A DNA stretch of 42,871 nucleotides from a virus. The translations under genes and the position numbers were made by a program. Positions 32,406 through 39,360 of the stretch are shown one piece after another (the first letter of the stretch is position 1; each line of letters opens with the position of its first letter). Below the pieces are notes generated by a model. The model was not told the origin of the DNA. It was given only the letters and a program-made list of their open reading frames with translations, and did no database searches. Location of the stretch: positions 1 through 42,871 of IMG/VR virus record IMGVR_UViG_3300005264_000129. One strand, given 5' to 3'.

Positions 32406-32892
32406 TTATTGCCTCCATAAGTTGATTTTTGGTTGTTGTTCTGAAATCGATATTAACGATATTTACATCCGCCTTTAAACTGTGCATATAGCCCTCATAA
32501 CGATCATATATAAATTTATAATTTTGATGCACAGCTATCACATGATTCTGGCTTTTATGGGGTTTATTTTTTAAAAAATGCAATTTAGTTTTTAAATACT
32601 CCCATCCCGGATTGCAATAAAAAATAATGGGATCGAGGGTTTTCAAATAACTGATTGCATACCCTTGAGAAATTAACGGTGTCCTCCCGGGTAACTGGCC
32701 GTAAATTATTTCTGAAATGCAAGGATGGCGATCGTAAATGACTTTCCGGGGAGCAAGGCTTATCCTTGTAATCAATTCCACGCTTGATTTGGGAGGGCCG
32801 CCAAAGTGGTGTAATTTTAAGCCTAACATATCGCTAAGCATTTTACCCACCGTGGATTTACCCCCTAAATCGGGTCCTTCTAAAATTATCAT
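32386..32892 (-). CDS. P-loop deoxynucleotide kinase-like protein
   Basis: 168 residues with Walker A GPDLGGKST (6-14) and the DRHPCISEIIYG segment (54-65) typical of thymidylate/deoxynucleoside kinase-like phage proteins. It is shorter than T4 gp1 (241). It could phosphorylate a modified dNMP so that it reaches the triphosphate pool, or act on modified bases in DNA as P-loop kinases of hypermodifying phages do. First gene of the operon that runs through modification genes into the DNA polymerase; AAGGAG lies upstream. Kinase fold is clear; the substrate is not. Confidence 0.78.
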   Translation of the reverse strand: MIILEGPDLGGKSTVGKMLSDMLGLKLHHFGGPPKSSVELITRISLAPRKVIYDRHPCISEIIYGQLPGRTPLISQGYAISYLKTLDPIIFYCNPGWEYLKTKLHFLKNKPHKSQNHVIAVHQNYKFIYDRYEGYMHSLKADVNIVNIDFRTTTKNQLMEAINEHYRH

Positions 32893-32927
32893 TTAAAAAA
32901 CTCTCCTTTTTATGTAGAAATTATTTT

Positions 32928-32956
32928 AAAAAAATAGGGAACCCCGAAGGGCTCCC
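32928..32956 (-). terminator. Strong intrinsic terminator, - strand
   Basis: On the - strand GGGAGCCC, loop TTCG, GGGTTCCC (eight pairs, one G-U) followed by TATTTTTTT. Textbook shape with the stable UUCG loop. It ends the transcript of the gene at 32964-33563. Confidence 0.9.
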
Positions 32957-32963
32957 ATTTATG

Positions 32964-33563
32964 CTATGCAAGTTTTTTGCCATTTGCGAGGGCCGAAAAC
33001 AGCTTATACATCCGGCACCATTTTTTGACTGATTTTTCCGTAGTCACGGCGGCGATCATTGTCTCGAACTCACTTGCTGTAAGTTCGGGATTTTCGGCAA
33101 AGGCATCACATATGGCGATGTTGATTTTGCCGGCTTTCTGACCCTTGGGCTTTTTAGGCTTTTTGGGCATGTCGAAGTCATGCTCGGCGAGGACGTTGCG
33201 AAAAGCGGCGATGACTTTTTTCTCGGTGGCACCCTCGACTTCGGCAACAATCCGTTTGATGTCATCCTCGAGTTCATCGTATGACAAATCGTCTTCCCGG
33301 TCTTCCAGGGACTCGACGATTTCCGTTTCTGCTACCTGTTTTTCGATGTCGGCTTTGATTTCCTTCGGTGACCGAATCAATCCCTCGCCGATTGTGATAG
33401 CTTTGTAGAGGCGTACCAAGTCCGAAAACTTGATTCCTTCTCCGAACATGGCGGATTTGATTGTGTTTTCGTCCTGATTGGCCTTGAAGCCGGATATGAT
33501 GATGTTTTTTGCAACGTCGTAAGTTTCTTGATCGATGCCTTTAGGTAAATTGGTTGTAGTCAT
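32964..33563 (-). CDS. Hypothetical protein in a strongly expressed single-gene unit
   Basis: 199 residues, not recognised. The N-terminal domain (1-75) is helical, residues 75-115 are very acidic (SLEDREDDLSYDELEDD), a basic linker MPKKPKKPKGQK lies near 130, and the C-terminal ~55 residues look like a small helical domain (INIAICDAFAENPELTASEF). Codon choice is richer in GC than its neighbours, the ribosome binding site AAGGAGG is strong, and promoter 33625-33653 and terminator 32928-32956 bracket it alone. It is probably abundant early in infection. An acidic-basic modular protein of this kind could be a nucleic-acid-binding or host-interaction factor. Confidence 0.7.
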   Translation of the reverse strand: MTTTNLPKGIDQETYDVAKNIIISGFKANQDENTIKSAMFGEGIKFSDLVRLYKAITIGEGLIRSPKEIKADIEKQVAETEIVESLEDREDDLSYDELEDDIKRIVAEVEGATEKKVIAAFRNVLAEHDFDMPKKPKKPKGQKAGKINIAICDAFAENPELTASEFETMIAAVTTEKSVKKWCRMYKLFSALANGKKLA

Positions 33564-33624
33564 GATAAAAATCCTCCTTATTGTGGGTTTAAAAAAAAAA
33601 AACGTTCAATCAAATTGTGGATAC

Positions 33625-33653
33625 AAACTATCATAGCATAATGAATGTGTCAA
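33625..33653 (-). promoter_or_regulatory. Early promoter, - strand, with conserved upstream block
   Basis: TTGACA (33653-33648, perfect), 17-base spacer, TAGTTT (33630-33625). The 13-base block TGTCAACAGAAAA (+ strand, 33648-33660) is identical at promoters 39158 and 40117. Confidence 0.7.
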
Positions 33654-33661
33654 CAGAAAAA

Positions 33662-35248
33662 TTAGGAAAAATTAACATCTAAAATTTTTTTATATTGTGA
33701 TGATACGTCGATCAATATTTCCTTTGGCTCCCGCAACAATGCGTGATTTTTAAATAACTCCTTGATATTCTTAGGAATTAATGATTTTTCGCCTTTCCAC
33801 CTAAATTTTACCCAATTTTTAGCTATGAATTGTGCATATCCCGAATGATCCAAACAAATATATTCGGAAATACTACCCTCGAGGGTGAGATATACGACTT
33901 TTAACGAATCGGGACTTCCCACTTTTTTGTGAATATAATAATAAATTTCATGTACTTGTTCCCATTTTGTTTGTTTTGTCTCCACCTGGATCACATCGAC
34001 GTCATCCGCCTGGGATTTTATTTTTTGTTTAAATTTAAATTTATGCCCGCAAATGTCGCAAACCTTCGCCATGGTCGCCATATGACATCCACAATCAGGG
34101 CAAACCTTCATCGGCGGTGGCAAATTGAGTTTCTTTTTTCCCTTGGGCGTGGGAATCGTAACATTATTAATCGGTCCTAATCTCATTATATTTCCGGCAA
34201 AATCCAGCACCAAACAATGACTTTTACCGTTGAGGATCCTCAATCCTCGGCCAATCATTTGCACGTGCAGCACGGGGCTGGCCGTGGGTCGCAGTAAAAC
34301 GATAAGATCCACGTTGGGCGCGTCAAAACCGGTTGTTACCATCCCAACTGAAACCAGCACCTGGATTTTTCCCGACTTAAAATCACGAATGATTTCTTTT
34401 CGGTTAATTTTTTTCTTGGTGTGTAAAGTTTCTGATTTGTACCCGTGTTTTTTCAATTCCTGATTGATATGCTCGGCGTGTTTAATGTCAATGGCGAAAA
34501 CCAACCAGGACTTATAATTTTTCGTGCCGATTTTTATTAGCTCCTTAATCGCAGCCTTTGTTATTTCCTCACGGTCGCATTTTTCCGATAACTGCTTGGT
34601 ATTAAAATCACCTGCGGTTATTTTTACTCCGTTGGTGTCCAGGAGCGTATCGGCTTGCTTTGATATCAATCGACATAAGTAACCTTCCTCAATTAAACGA
34701 TTAAAATTCGCGGTGGATGTTAAATCATACGATAACTTATTAAAAATTGCGTCCTTCCCCTTGTGTATAAATCCAACTCCACGTCTGAATATGGTTGCTG
34801 ACATGCCAACGTATTTAGGAATTTTCGATTTTTCAATAAATTGACGATACATGGATTTAGGCGATGGGGGGATGGTATGACATTCGTCTATCACGCATAT
34901 GTGGAAATTAGTAAATAATTCAGGCTTTTTATAAATCGAATTTATCCCGGCAACTGTTATTTTTTCAATCGATTTTGATTTTAGGCCTGCACTAAAAAGC
35001 CCTATATTAATTTTTGGGAAAAATTTACATAAGGCTTCATAGTTTTGTTCGAGGATTTCCTGGGTATTTGAAACAACGAGGATATTAGAAAATGGATATT
35101 GCTCGAGGAAATCATAAATAAACCTACCCATTATGATTGTTTTTCCCCCACCCGTGGGTATCGCAATTAGTGGATTATGATTTTTTATGTCCTTTAAAAC
35201 CATATCCTTAGCCTCTTTCTGATACCATCGATCATCATACCAAGTCAT
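33662..35248 (-). CDS. SF2 DEAD/DEAH-type DNA helicase
   Basis: 528 residues from ATG 35248. Helicase motifs: Q-like RWYQKEA, motif I IPTGGGKT (30-37), II IDECH (120-124), III MSAT (149-152), V VTTGFDAPN and VI QMIGRGLR near 330-338. A C-terminal zinc ribbon has CPDCG and CDICG, followed by a Trp-rich domain (WVKFRWKGE). It resembles phage T5/T7-independent UvsW/RadD-like recombination and replication helicases, which unwind or branch-migrate DNA. An in-frame TTG at 35263 is an alternative start; neither has a strong ribosome binding site, so coupling with the membrane protein gene, which ends right before, is likely. Confidence 0.9.
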   Translation of the reverse strand: MTWYDDRWYQKEAKDMVLKDIKNHNPLIAIPTGGGKTIIMGRFIYDFLEQYPFSNILVVSNTQEILEQNYEALCKFFPKINIGLFSAGLKSKSIEKITVAGINSIYKKPELFTNFHICVIDECHTIPPSPKSMYRQFIEKSKIPKYVGMSATIFRRGVGFIHKGKDAIFNKLSYDLTSTANFNRLIEEGYLCRLISKQADTLLDTNGVKITAGDFNTKQLSEKCDREEITKAAIKELIKIGTKNYKSWLVFAIDIKHAEHINQELKKHGYKSETLHTKKKINRKEIIRDFKSGKIQVLVSVGMVTTGFDAPNVDLIVLLRPTASPVLHVQMIGRGLRILNGKSHCLVLDFAGNIMRLGPINNVTIPTPKGKKKLNLPPPMKVCPDCGCHMATMAKVCDICGHKFKFKQKIKSQADDVDVIQVETKQTKWEQVHEIYYYIHKKVGSPDSLKVVYLTLEGSISEYICLDHSGYAQFIAKNWVKFRWKGEKSLIPKNIKELFKNHALLREPKEILIDVSSQYKKILDVNFS

Positions 35249-35250
35249 TT

Positions 35251-35430
35251 TTATTTTACCCAAATTTTAATGTATTTTTCCGGGAGCGTTCCACTTCCTT
35301 CGATTTGTACGGGCTTATTGCTTGATGCTGACCAATATACTACCGGAGTTTTAAAATATGAATCAATCGCCCATACACACAGCATACTAAAAACCAAGGC
35401 TAAAACTGAAATCGCAATTAATGTTTTCAT
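35251..35430 (-). CDS. Small single-pass membrane protein
   Basis: 59 residues from an ATG whose A overlaps the stop of the preceding nuclease gene (ATGA) and which follows GAGGA by eight bases; a longer GTG-start version is rejected. Residues 4-24 (LIAISVLALVFSMLCVWAID) form one membrane helix with a positive N-terminal side, so the C-terminal ~35 residues should face the periplasm or cell exterior. Position between nuclease and helicase suggests only co-expression. Function unknown; superinfection exclusion or host membrane interaction are possibilities without direct evidence. Confidence 0.65.
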   Translation of the reverse strand: MKTLIAISVLALVFSMLCVWAIDSYFKTPVVYWSASSNKPVQIEGSGTLPEKYIKIWVK

Positions 35431-36251
35431 ACGTTTTTCCTCAACGGTGTTAAAAGTGAATACTTTGAACACGGCATCCTCTGCTGGCTGGTTGATAATT
35501 CAATGCCATGATGGGAGCATTGCCATTTACCTTCAGGCAATAAATCGCAATGATTACACGTCCTGCAATTTTTTTCAACCTGTTTTTCGTAGTGGCAAAT
35601 CAAATTTGCCGAACAAAATTTACACTCATACCAGGTCGGTTTGAACGGTTTTTCAGGCGGGGCTTCGGCGAGAATTATGCTTTCAGCTTTTCGTTCCAAG
35701 TCGTCAGCAAAGCCCTTATCCAATTTAAGCCGTTCAATATACCACGCATCAGTATTTTTATTGACGGCAATAAACAAAGTCCGAGTAAGGCCAAATTTTC
35801 TCATATAAATTTGACATTGGGCATGGTAAATGGGTTTTGATACTTTTACCCCCTCCTTTGTAATTTTTTTAAAATATTTATCGGACATCGTTTTCATTTC
35901 AAGTAAATGTTCTGTTTTCGGAGCTTCCAAAACGCCCAAACAAACTCCATCCCGGTGTCCCTTGCAATGTCCATGAGCCATAACGACTTCGTCTTGATCG
36001 CCCCAACACCTGATTCCAATTTCCATCAATACCTTAATAATTTCAGGCTCTTCCCGATGTCCACGATTGAATAGCCTTTTCATCCGTGGCTCGAGGATAT
36101 CGCTAAAACACCACCTGAAGGAATACCATAAATACCTCGGGCATGAATGACCAAGACTACTCATGCCTAAATATGGTCGAGGCTCGACTATTTTTCTTTT
36201 TGCTTCAATAGCCCTTAACGTTTTGTCCCTGAATTGCGATATATCAACCAT
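35427..36251 (-). CDS. Cas4/RecB-like PD-(D/E)XK exonuclease with probable Fe-S cluster
   Basis: 274 residues. Nuclease core: His65 and Glu68 in RGHREEPE, Asp101 in GHRDGV, and Glu118/Lys120 in LLEMKT, followed by the Gln motif YHAQCQIYM. Cys37 in HSCPR and the late CKFC-x5-C trio (Cys210, Cys213, Cys219) match the four-cysteine Fe-S site of Cas4/AddB nucleases. A further Cys/His cluster (229-261) is unusual and may bind zinc. There is no CRISPR array, so the enzyme is expected to resect DNA ends for recombination with the annealase-like proteins upstream in the operon. Overlaps its neighbours at both ends. Confidence 0.85.
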   Translation of the reverse strand: MVDISQFRDKTLRAIEAKRKIVEPRPYLGMSSLGHSCPRYLWYSFRWCFSDILEPRMKRLFNRGHREEPEIIKVLMEIGIRCWGDQDEVVMAHGHCKGHRDGVCLGVLEAPKTEHLLEMKTMSDKYFKKITKEGVKVSKPIYHAQCQIYMRKFGLTRTLFIAVNKNTDAWYIERLKLDKGFADDLERKAESIILAEAPPEKPFKPTWYECKFCSANLICHYEKQVEKNCRTCNHCDLLPEGKWQCSHHGIELSTSQQRMPCSKYSLLTPLRKNV

Positions 36252-36825
36252 TTATATTTCCTCCGGCATTAATTCGGTTCCAAATTAGTAAACAGCATTT
36301 TCGAGTTGCATGGATATCATTGTAGGCATCGTGGGCGGCTAAAGGAATTTTAAACTCCTCGCAAATCGTGGATAGTTTATAATTTTTAAAAATTTTTCTC
36401 CTCTCCGCCATTTCATATAAAACCGCCATAATTTTTAAATCGAGGTGCCCACCTATGATATATGAAAACAAGTATTGATCGTCATTGTATTTAAAAAGTT
36501 TATTTAGCATCCTCAAATCAAAATCAATATTTTGTCCACATGGGATAAATTTATCCTCCGGGTTATAACAATCGACGTACTTATTGAATAACGTTTTAAT
36601 TTCCTTGTACCCATCGGCTGCCGATTGATACGTTCGCATCTCCTTAATTGGGATGCCGTGGGTGCGAATAGCCTGTTGTGAAATTGTATCGTATCGGGTA
36701 GGTGCTATTTTTATATTGAAGTCCTCCCTCGAGGAGTTCGTTTCAATAATTCCCGATATCTGAATAATATCATGCAATATCGGGTCCAATCCAGTTGTTT
36801 CAGTGTCGAACCAGAGAAATTTCAT
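36244..36825 (-). CDS. DnaQ-like 3'-5' exonuclease (DEDDh)
   Basis: 193 residues. ExoI is FDTETTGLDP (Asp7, Glu9); ExoII is CGQNIDFDLRML (with Asp near residue 101); ExoIII has the HDAYNDIHATR segment near the C terminus with the His-x4-Asp spacing of DEDDh enzymes. Enzymes of this type proofread or trim 3' ends. It has a GGAGAG site and overlaps the Cas4-like gene by eight bases, so the two nucleases are produced together. Since the polymerase has its own exonuclease domain, this one is more likely for recombination or RNA/DNA end processing. Confidence 0.88.
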   Translation of the reverse strand: MKFLWFDTETTGLDPILHDIIQISGIIETNSSREDFNIKIAPTRYDTISQQAIRTHGIPIKEMRTYQSAADGYKEIKTLFNKYVDCYNPEDKFIPCGQNIDFDLRMLNKLFKYNDDQYLFSYIIGGHLDLKIMAVLYEMAERRKIFKNYKLSTICEEFKIPLAAHDAYNDIHATRKCCLLIWNRINAGGNING

Positions 36826-36836
36826 AAAAACTCTCC

Positions 36837-36872
36837 ATGGCTTGTTTCAACAATGACGTTAAAACAAGCCAT
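36837..36872. other. Intergenic hairpin between DUF669 and exonuclease genes
   Basis: A perfect 11-pair stem (ATGGCTTGTTT with AAACAAGCCAT) and a 14-base loop. On the - strand it is followed immediately by the GGAGAG ribosome binding site of the exonuclease gene, so it may modulate translation or processing rather than terminate. Confidence 0.5.
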
Positions 36873-36888
36873 TTTGTTAATTAATTAA

Positions 36889-37371
36889 TTATTCCCACGG
36901 GAGTTTAGTGGGTTTGGTTTTTTCCGTGGCATCGGCTTTAGTATCAACTTTTTCTTTAGGCTGTGCCGCATCGATGGATTCATAAAATTTGATGCTATTT
37001 GAAGCCGGGTGCAATGCCGAAGCCGGATTCACCTTCACTGTAATCAGTATCGGGATTCCATGAAGCTCCTCCGAATCCTGCACGCCTGATTTATTGCATG
37101 CCTGGCAAATCGTGTTAAGCGTTTTATTTGCGATTTCCACTGCTACCGGATTGGGATTGTCGAGATTCAGATTTTCCCACAACTTCCTGCCTTTGTATTC
37201 GCCATCCACAATCGAAAATTCGAGCTTCAGGTAATGCCCGGTTTTTGCCTTGGTCGCCTTAAACTCGGATTTTTTGATTTGTGCAACGTATTTACCCGCC
37301 GGGATGGGTGTGAAATCGTCCAGTTGTTCCTTGTTTTCGCCAGTGTTTGCCGCCTGAATAAGTCTCGCCAT
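36889..37371 (-). CDS. DUF669-like single-strand DNA-binding/recombination protein
   Basis: 160 residues matching the DUF669 pattern: FTPIPAGKYVAQIKKSEF, LKLEFSIVDGEYKGRKLWENL, and AVEIANKTLNTICQA. The last ~25 residues are Lys/Thr/Asp-rich and end PTKLPWE, like the terminal interaction tails of single-strand DNA-binding proteins. The family is a common partner of Sak4-type ATPases in phage recombination cassettes, as here, where that gene lies 12 bases upstream. AAGGAGG precedes the ATG. A DNA-binding role is established for the context rather than proven for this protein. Confidence 0.8.
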   Translation of the reverse strand: MARLIQAANTGENKEQLDDFTPIPAGKYVAQIKKSEFKATKAKTGHYLKLEFSIVDGEYKGRKLWENLNLDNPNPVAVEIANKTLNTICQACNKSGVQDSEELHGIPILITVKVNPASALHPASNSIKFYESIDAAQPKEKVDTKADATEKTKPTKLPWE

Positions 37372-37383
37372 GATAAAACCTCC

Positions 37384-38073
37384 TTAATTTTTTTCCGAAT
37401 CAGCTCCGGAAATTTTGTTGTAAATATAAGCCAAATCGGGTTTTTCAATGTTATTTAATTTTCCCGATCTGTCTTTCCCCTCGTATCGTAAATCAGCATA
37501 CGTTTGGAGATATCGATATTCAGTCCCATCCTCGAGATTTCCGATTCGATACGCAAAAACCTCATCGAAAAAAAAGGGAAGGGCGTTTAAAAGTTGTTTT
37601 CCGGGCATTGACGGGAGATACATTGTCACCCCCACGTCGTTCAACACCCGAGCTTGCTTTGCCGAAAAATAAACGTTTTTCCCGTCTAAATCACGGAAAG
37701 CTCGAATGGTTTTAGTCATTTCATCCGCCAGTCGACCGTATGCCTGGCGAGCATCCTTGTCCTCCGCCTTGAACGTGGACAACAAAACCTCGGCGATTTC
37801 CGTTATTGAATCGAGGCAAATCGTTTTATATTGATTTGCCTCCTTTGAGAGTTTTATCCAATCATACACCTCGTTCACATCATCCACGGTTTTTACGTCG
37901 ATGACGGGAATGTCCACATCGGCCAGGGATAGCAATCCCGCTTCTGCGGATATGATTAATGGATCTGGAGCGGTGGCGCACAGGCGGGTTTTACCGATTC
38001 CCGCAGGGCCGTATACAAGCCCCTTCACCCCGTGGGATTTAAAATCCCGAGTTGATTTTATTTTTATCGCCAT
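37384..38073 (-). CDS. Sak4-like RecA-fold ATPase (recombinase/annealase)
   Basis: 229 residues. Walker A GPAGIGKT (22-29) follows the typical GVKGLVYGPAG start; TICLDSITEI (84-93) is Walker B; KNVYFSAKQA and YLPSMPGKQL are family landmarks of phage AAA_24/Sak4 proteins. These shortened RecA relatives stimulate single-strand annealing with an SSB-like partner, here DUF669. It is followed by DUF669, a DnaQ-like and a Cas4-like nuclease, forming a complete recombination operon. GGAGAT lies upstream of the ATG, two bases after the preceding gene's stop. Confidence 0.88.
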   Translation of the reverse strand: MAIKIKSTRDFKSHGVKGLVYGPAGIGKTRLCATAPDPLIISAEAGLLSLADVDIPVIDVKTVDDVNEVYDWIKLSKEANQYKTICLDSITEIAEVLLSTFKAEDKDARQAYGRLADEMTKTIRAFRDLDGKNVYFSAKQARVLNDVGVTMYLPSMPGKQLLNALPFFFDEVFAYRIGNLEDGTEYRYLQTYADLRYEGKDRSGKLNNIEKPDLAYIYNKISGADSEKN

Positions 38074-38074
38074 T

Positions 38075-38443
38075 TTATACCATCTCCTTGATTGTCAACG
38101 TAGGCCTGCCGGGAGTTTCGATTATAGCTAAATCGAGTACCTCCCGCTCCGGCAATTTATTATATTTCCGTTTATCCAACGTGGGTTTTAGTTTTACCAC
38201 GTTGAGTTCCTCCGGGGAGAGTTTATTGTAAATGCTATTGAATACCGCTTCGTCTATTTTTGTGTTAATTTTTGCCACGGCTTTAATTTCAAACCCCTCC
38301 AGTTCAATGACGGTGGTTTTATATTCACCGTGGGCATCGAAAATTGATGAGCAAAGTTCGACACGCAAGTTGGCTTCATCCTCCTTTAATTGTTTTAATT
38401 TCTTTGATAGCTCTCTCCATTCCAAAAATTTTTGGATGTCCAT
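38075..38443 (-). CDS. Hypothetical early protein, first gene of recombination operon
   Basis: 122 residues, not recognised. The ATG at 38443 follows AAGGAGGAAAAAA closely and is better than the in-frame ATG at 38470, which lacks such a site. The N-terminal part is a charged coiled coil (WRELSKKLKQLKEDEANLRV), followed by a beta segment with EYKTTVIELEGFEIKAVAKI and a Lys-rich region (LKPTLDKRKYNKL). Similar small proteins often precede Sak4/DUF669 genes in phage recombination cassettes. It is transcribed from 38501-38529 and translationally linked to the ATPase gene by a one-base gap. Function unknown. Confidence 0.7.
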   Translation of the reverse strand: MDIQKFLEWRELSKKLKQLKEDEANLRVELCSSIFDAHGEYKTTVIELEGFEIKAVAKINTKIDEAVFNSIYNKLSPEELNVVKLKPTLDKRKYNKLPEREVLDLAIIETPGRPTLTIKEMV

Positions 38444-38500
38444 TTTTTTCCTCCTTAAAATTTGCGGCATTTATTAGCCTTATATCTTAAAACATGATAC

Positions 38501-38529
38501 ACATTATCACGTTCCAAGGGTGGAGTCAA
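38501..38529 (-). promoter_or_regulatory. Early promoter for the recombination/helicase operon
   Basis: TTGACT (38529-38524), 17-base spacer, TAATGT (38506-38501), then GTATCATG. It lies directly after the hairpin at 38531-38556 and starts the run of genes from 38443 to 33662. Confidence 0.75.
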
Positions 38530-38530
38530 T

Positions 38531-38556
38531 AGGCGGATTAATTATTTAACCCGCCT
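38531..38556 (-). terminator. Terminator-like hairpin abutting the next promoter
   Basis: Eleven-pair stem with one G-U pair and loop ATAA, placed 11 bases after the stop of the gene at 38568. It ends two bases before the -35 box of promoter 38501-38529. No U-run on the - strand, so termination efficiency is uncertain; it could insulate the two units. Confidence 0.6.
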
Positions 38557-38567
38557 ATTTTATTATC

Positions 38568-39092
38568 TTATTTATTCAGGAGGTCGATTATCGTTGTCTT
38601 GACCTCAATTTTAAAAACCCATTTGCGATCGTTCCGGGGCGGGATTAACCCCAAATCTTCAATTTTACGAAGTTTCCTCCGCAGGGACTTGGGGTCGATT
38701 CCCAGCTCCTCGGCGAGTTGCACGGCGGTTATTGTTTTAGTATCAGTATCAGTCTCGGTTTTTTCGGATTCCTCGGCATTTTTGGCTTTGGATTTTTTGG
38801 ATTCAGCCTTTTTGGCTTTGGATTTTTTAGCCGTTTTAGCCTTTCCGGTTTTTTCGGTTTTTTCGGTTTTTTCAACCTTTTTGGCTTCGGCTTTTTCAGT
38901 TTTTTCGGCTTTGGCCTTTTCGATTTTTTCAGCCTCGACCCTTTTCAATTTTTCATCCGTCTCCTTCAGGATCCACAACCGGATTTCTTTTTTAGCAGCC
39001 CGGCAGTTCCTTAATGGTTTTTTGCCGTTTTCAGTTCTCAAAGAATTTAAATATTCGACCATTTCCTTTTGTGTATTAAGTTTTGAGGTCAT
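38568..39092 (-). CDS. Lys/Glu/Ala-rich linker protein with C-terminal helix-turn-helix
   Basis: 174 residues from ATG 39092, which has AAAGGAG nine bases upstream; an in-frame ATG at 39128 lies before that site and is less likely. Residues 1-45 are a small helical domain, residues ~45-125 are almost only Lys, Ala, Glu and Thr in imperfect repeats (EKTEKAEAKKVEKTEKTEKT), and residues 128-165 form a winged-helix-like domain with AVQLAEELGIDPKSLRRKLR, plus basic tail. It resembles histone H1-like or nucleoid-associated architecture: a DNA-binding end on a flexible charged tail. A transcription or nucleoid role is inferred. Confidence 0.7.
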   Translation of the reverse strand: MTSKLNTQKEMVEYLNSLRTENGKKPLRNCRAAKKEIRLWILKETDEKLKRVEAEKIEKAKAEKTEKAEAKKVEKTEKTEKTGKAKTAKKSKAKKAESKKSKAKNAEESEKTETDTDTKTITAVQLAEELGIDPKSLRRKLRKIEDLGLIPPRNDRKWVFKIEVKTTIIDLLNK

Positions 39093-39134
39093 CGTTTTTT
39101 CTCCTTTGTTTGTATTTGTGTTAATCATGGTTAC

Positions 39135-39163
39135 AAAATACTACAGTTTTTAGCTCGTGTCAA
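39135..39163 (-). promoter_or_regulatory. Early promoter, - strand, with conserved upstream block
   Basis: TTGACA (39163-39158), 17-base spacer, TATTTT (39140-39135), then GTAACCATGATTAAC. The block TGTCAACAGAAAA (+ strand, 39158-39170) is shared with promoters 33625-33653 and 40094-40122. Confidence 0.75.
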
Positions 39164-39240
39164 CAGAAAACTTTAGTTTTTTTTATTTTTTTTTCAGTTT
39201 TATTAAACCTCCTCAATGGTACGCCGAATATAGCTATTTC

Positions 39241-39360
39241 CCGATTTAAGGGGTCATAAATCGGCATAGCCTGCTTTACGCATATGATACCATGTTTTTA
39301 GCCTGAACTTGAATTTTTCCACATGATAGGGCCTTTTATTGTCATGCCCAGGACCTGATT
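39241..39360 (-). other. Post-DUF2786 segment with -1 frame coding-like sequence and hairpin
   Basis: Downstream of the DUF2786 stop the -1 frame stays open to a stop at 39256-39254. It would encode KRPYHVEKFKFRLKTWYHMR and a final KAGYADL, which looks like real protein sequence, but the frame has no ATG or TTG start. An eight-pair hairpin (CCGATTTA/TAAATCGG, 39241-39264) surrounds its stop codon. Could be a gene remnant or a recoded extension. Confidence 0.4.

Noticed and set aside
35427-36251. Cas4-like protein as part of a CRISPR system
   Set aside because: No repeat array and no other cas gene anywhere; neighbours are phage recombination proteins.
38880-38890. Tandem TTTTTTCGG-type DNA repeats in the charged-repeat gene as a minisatellite
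   Set aside because: The units are imperfect and keep the reading frame; they simply encode Lys-Thr-Glu repeats.
38599-39153. Antisense Phe/Ser-rich frame opposite the Lys/Glu-rich protein
   Set aside because: Reverse reading of AAA/GAA-rich codons yields Phe/Ser/Leu runs; the - strand frame has the ribosome binding site and promoter.
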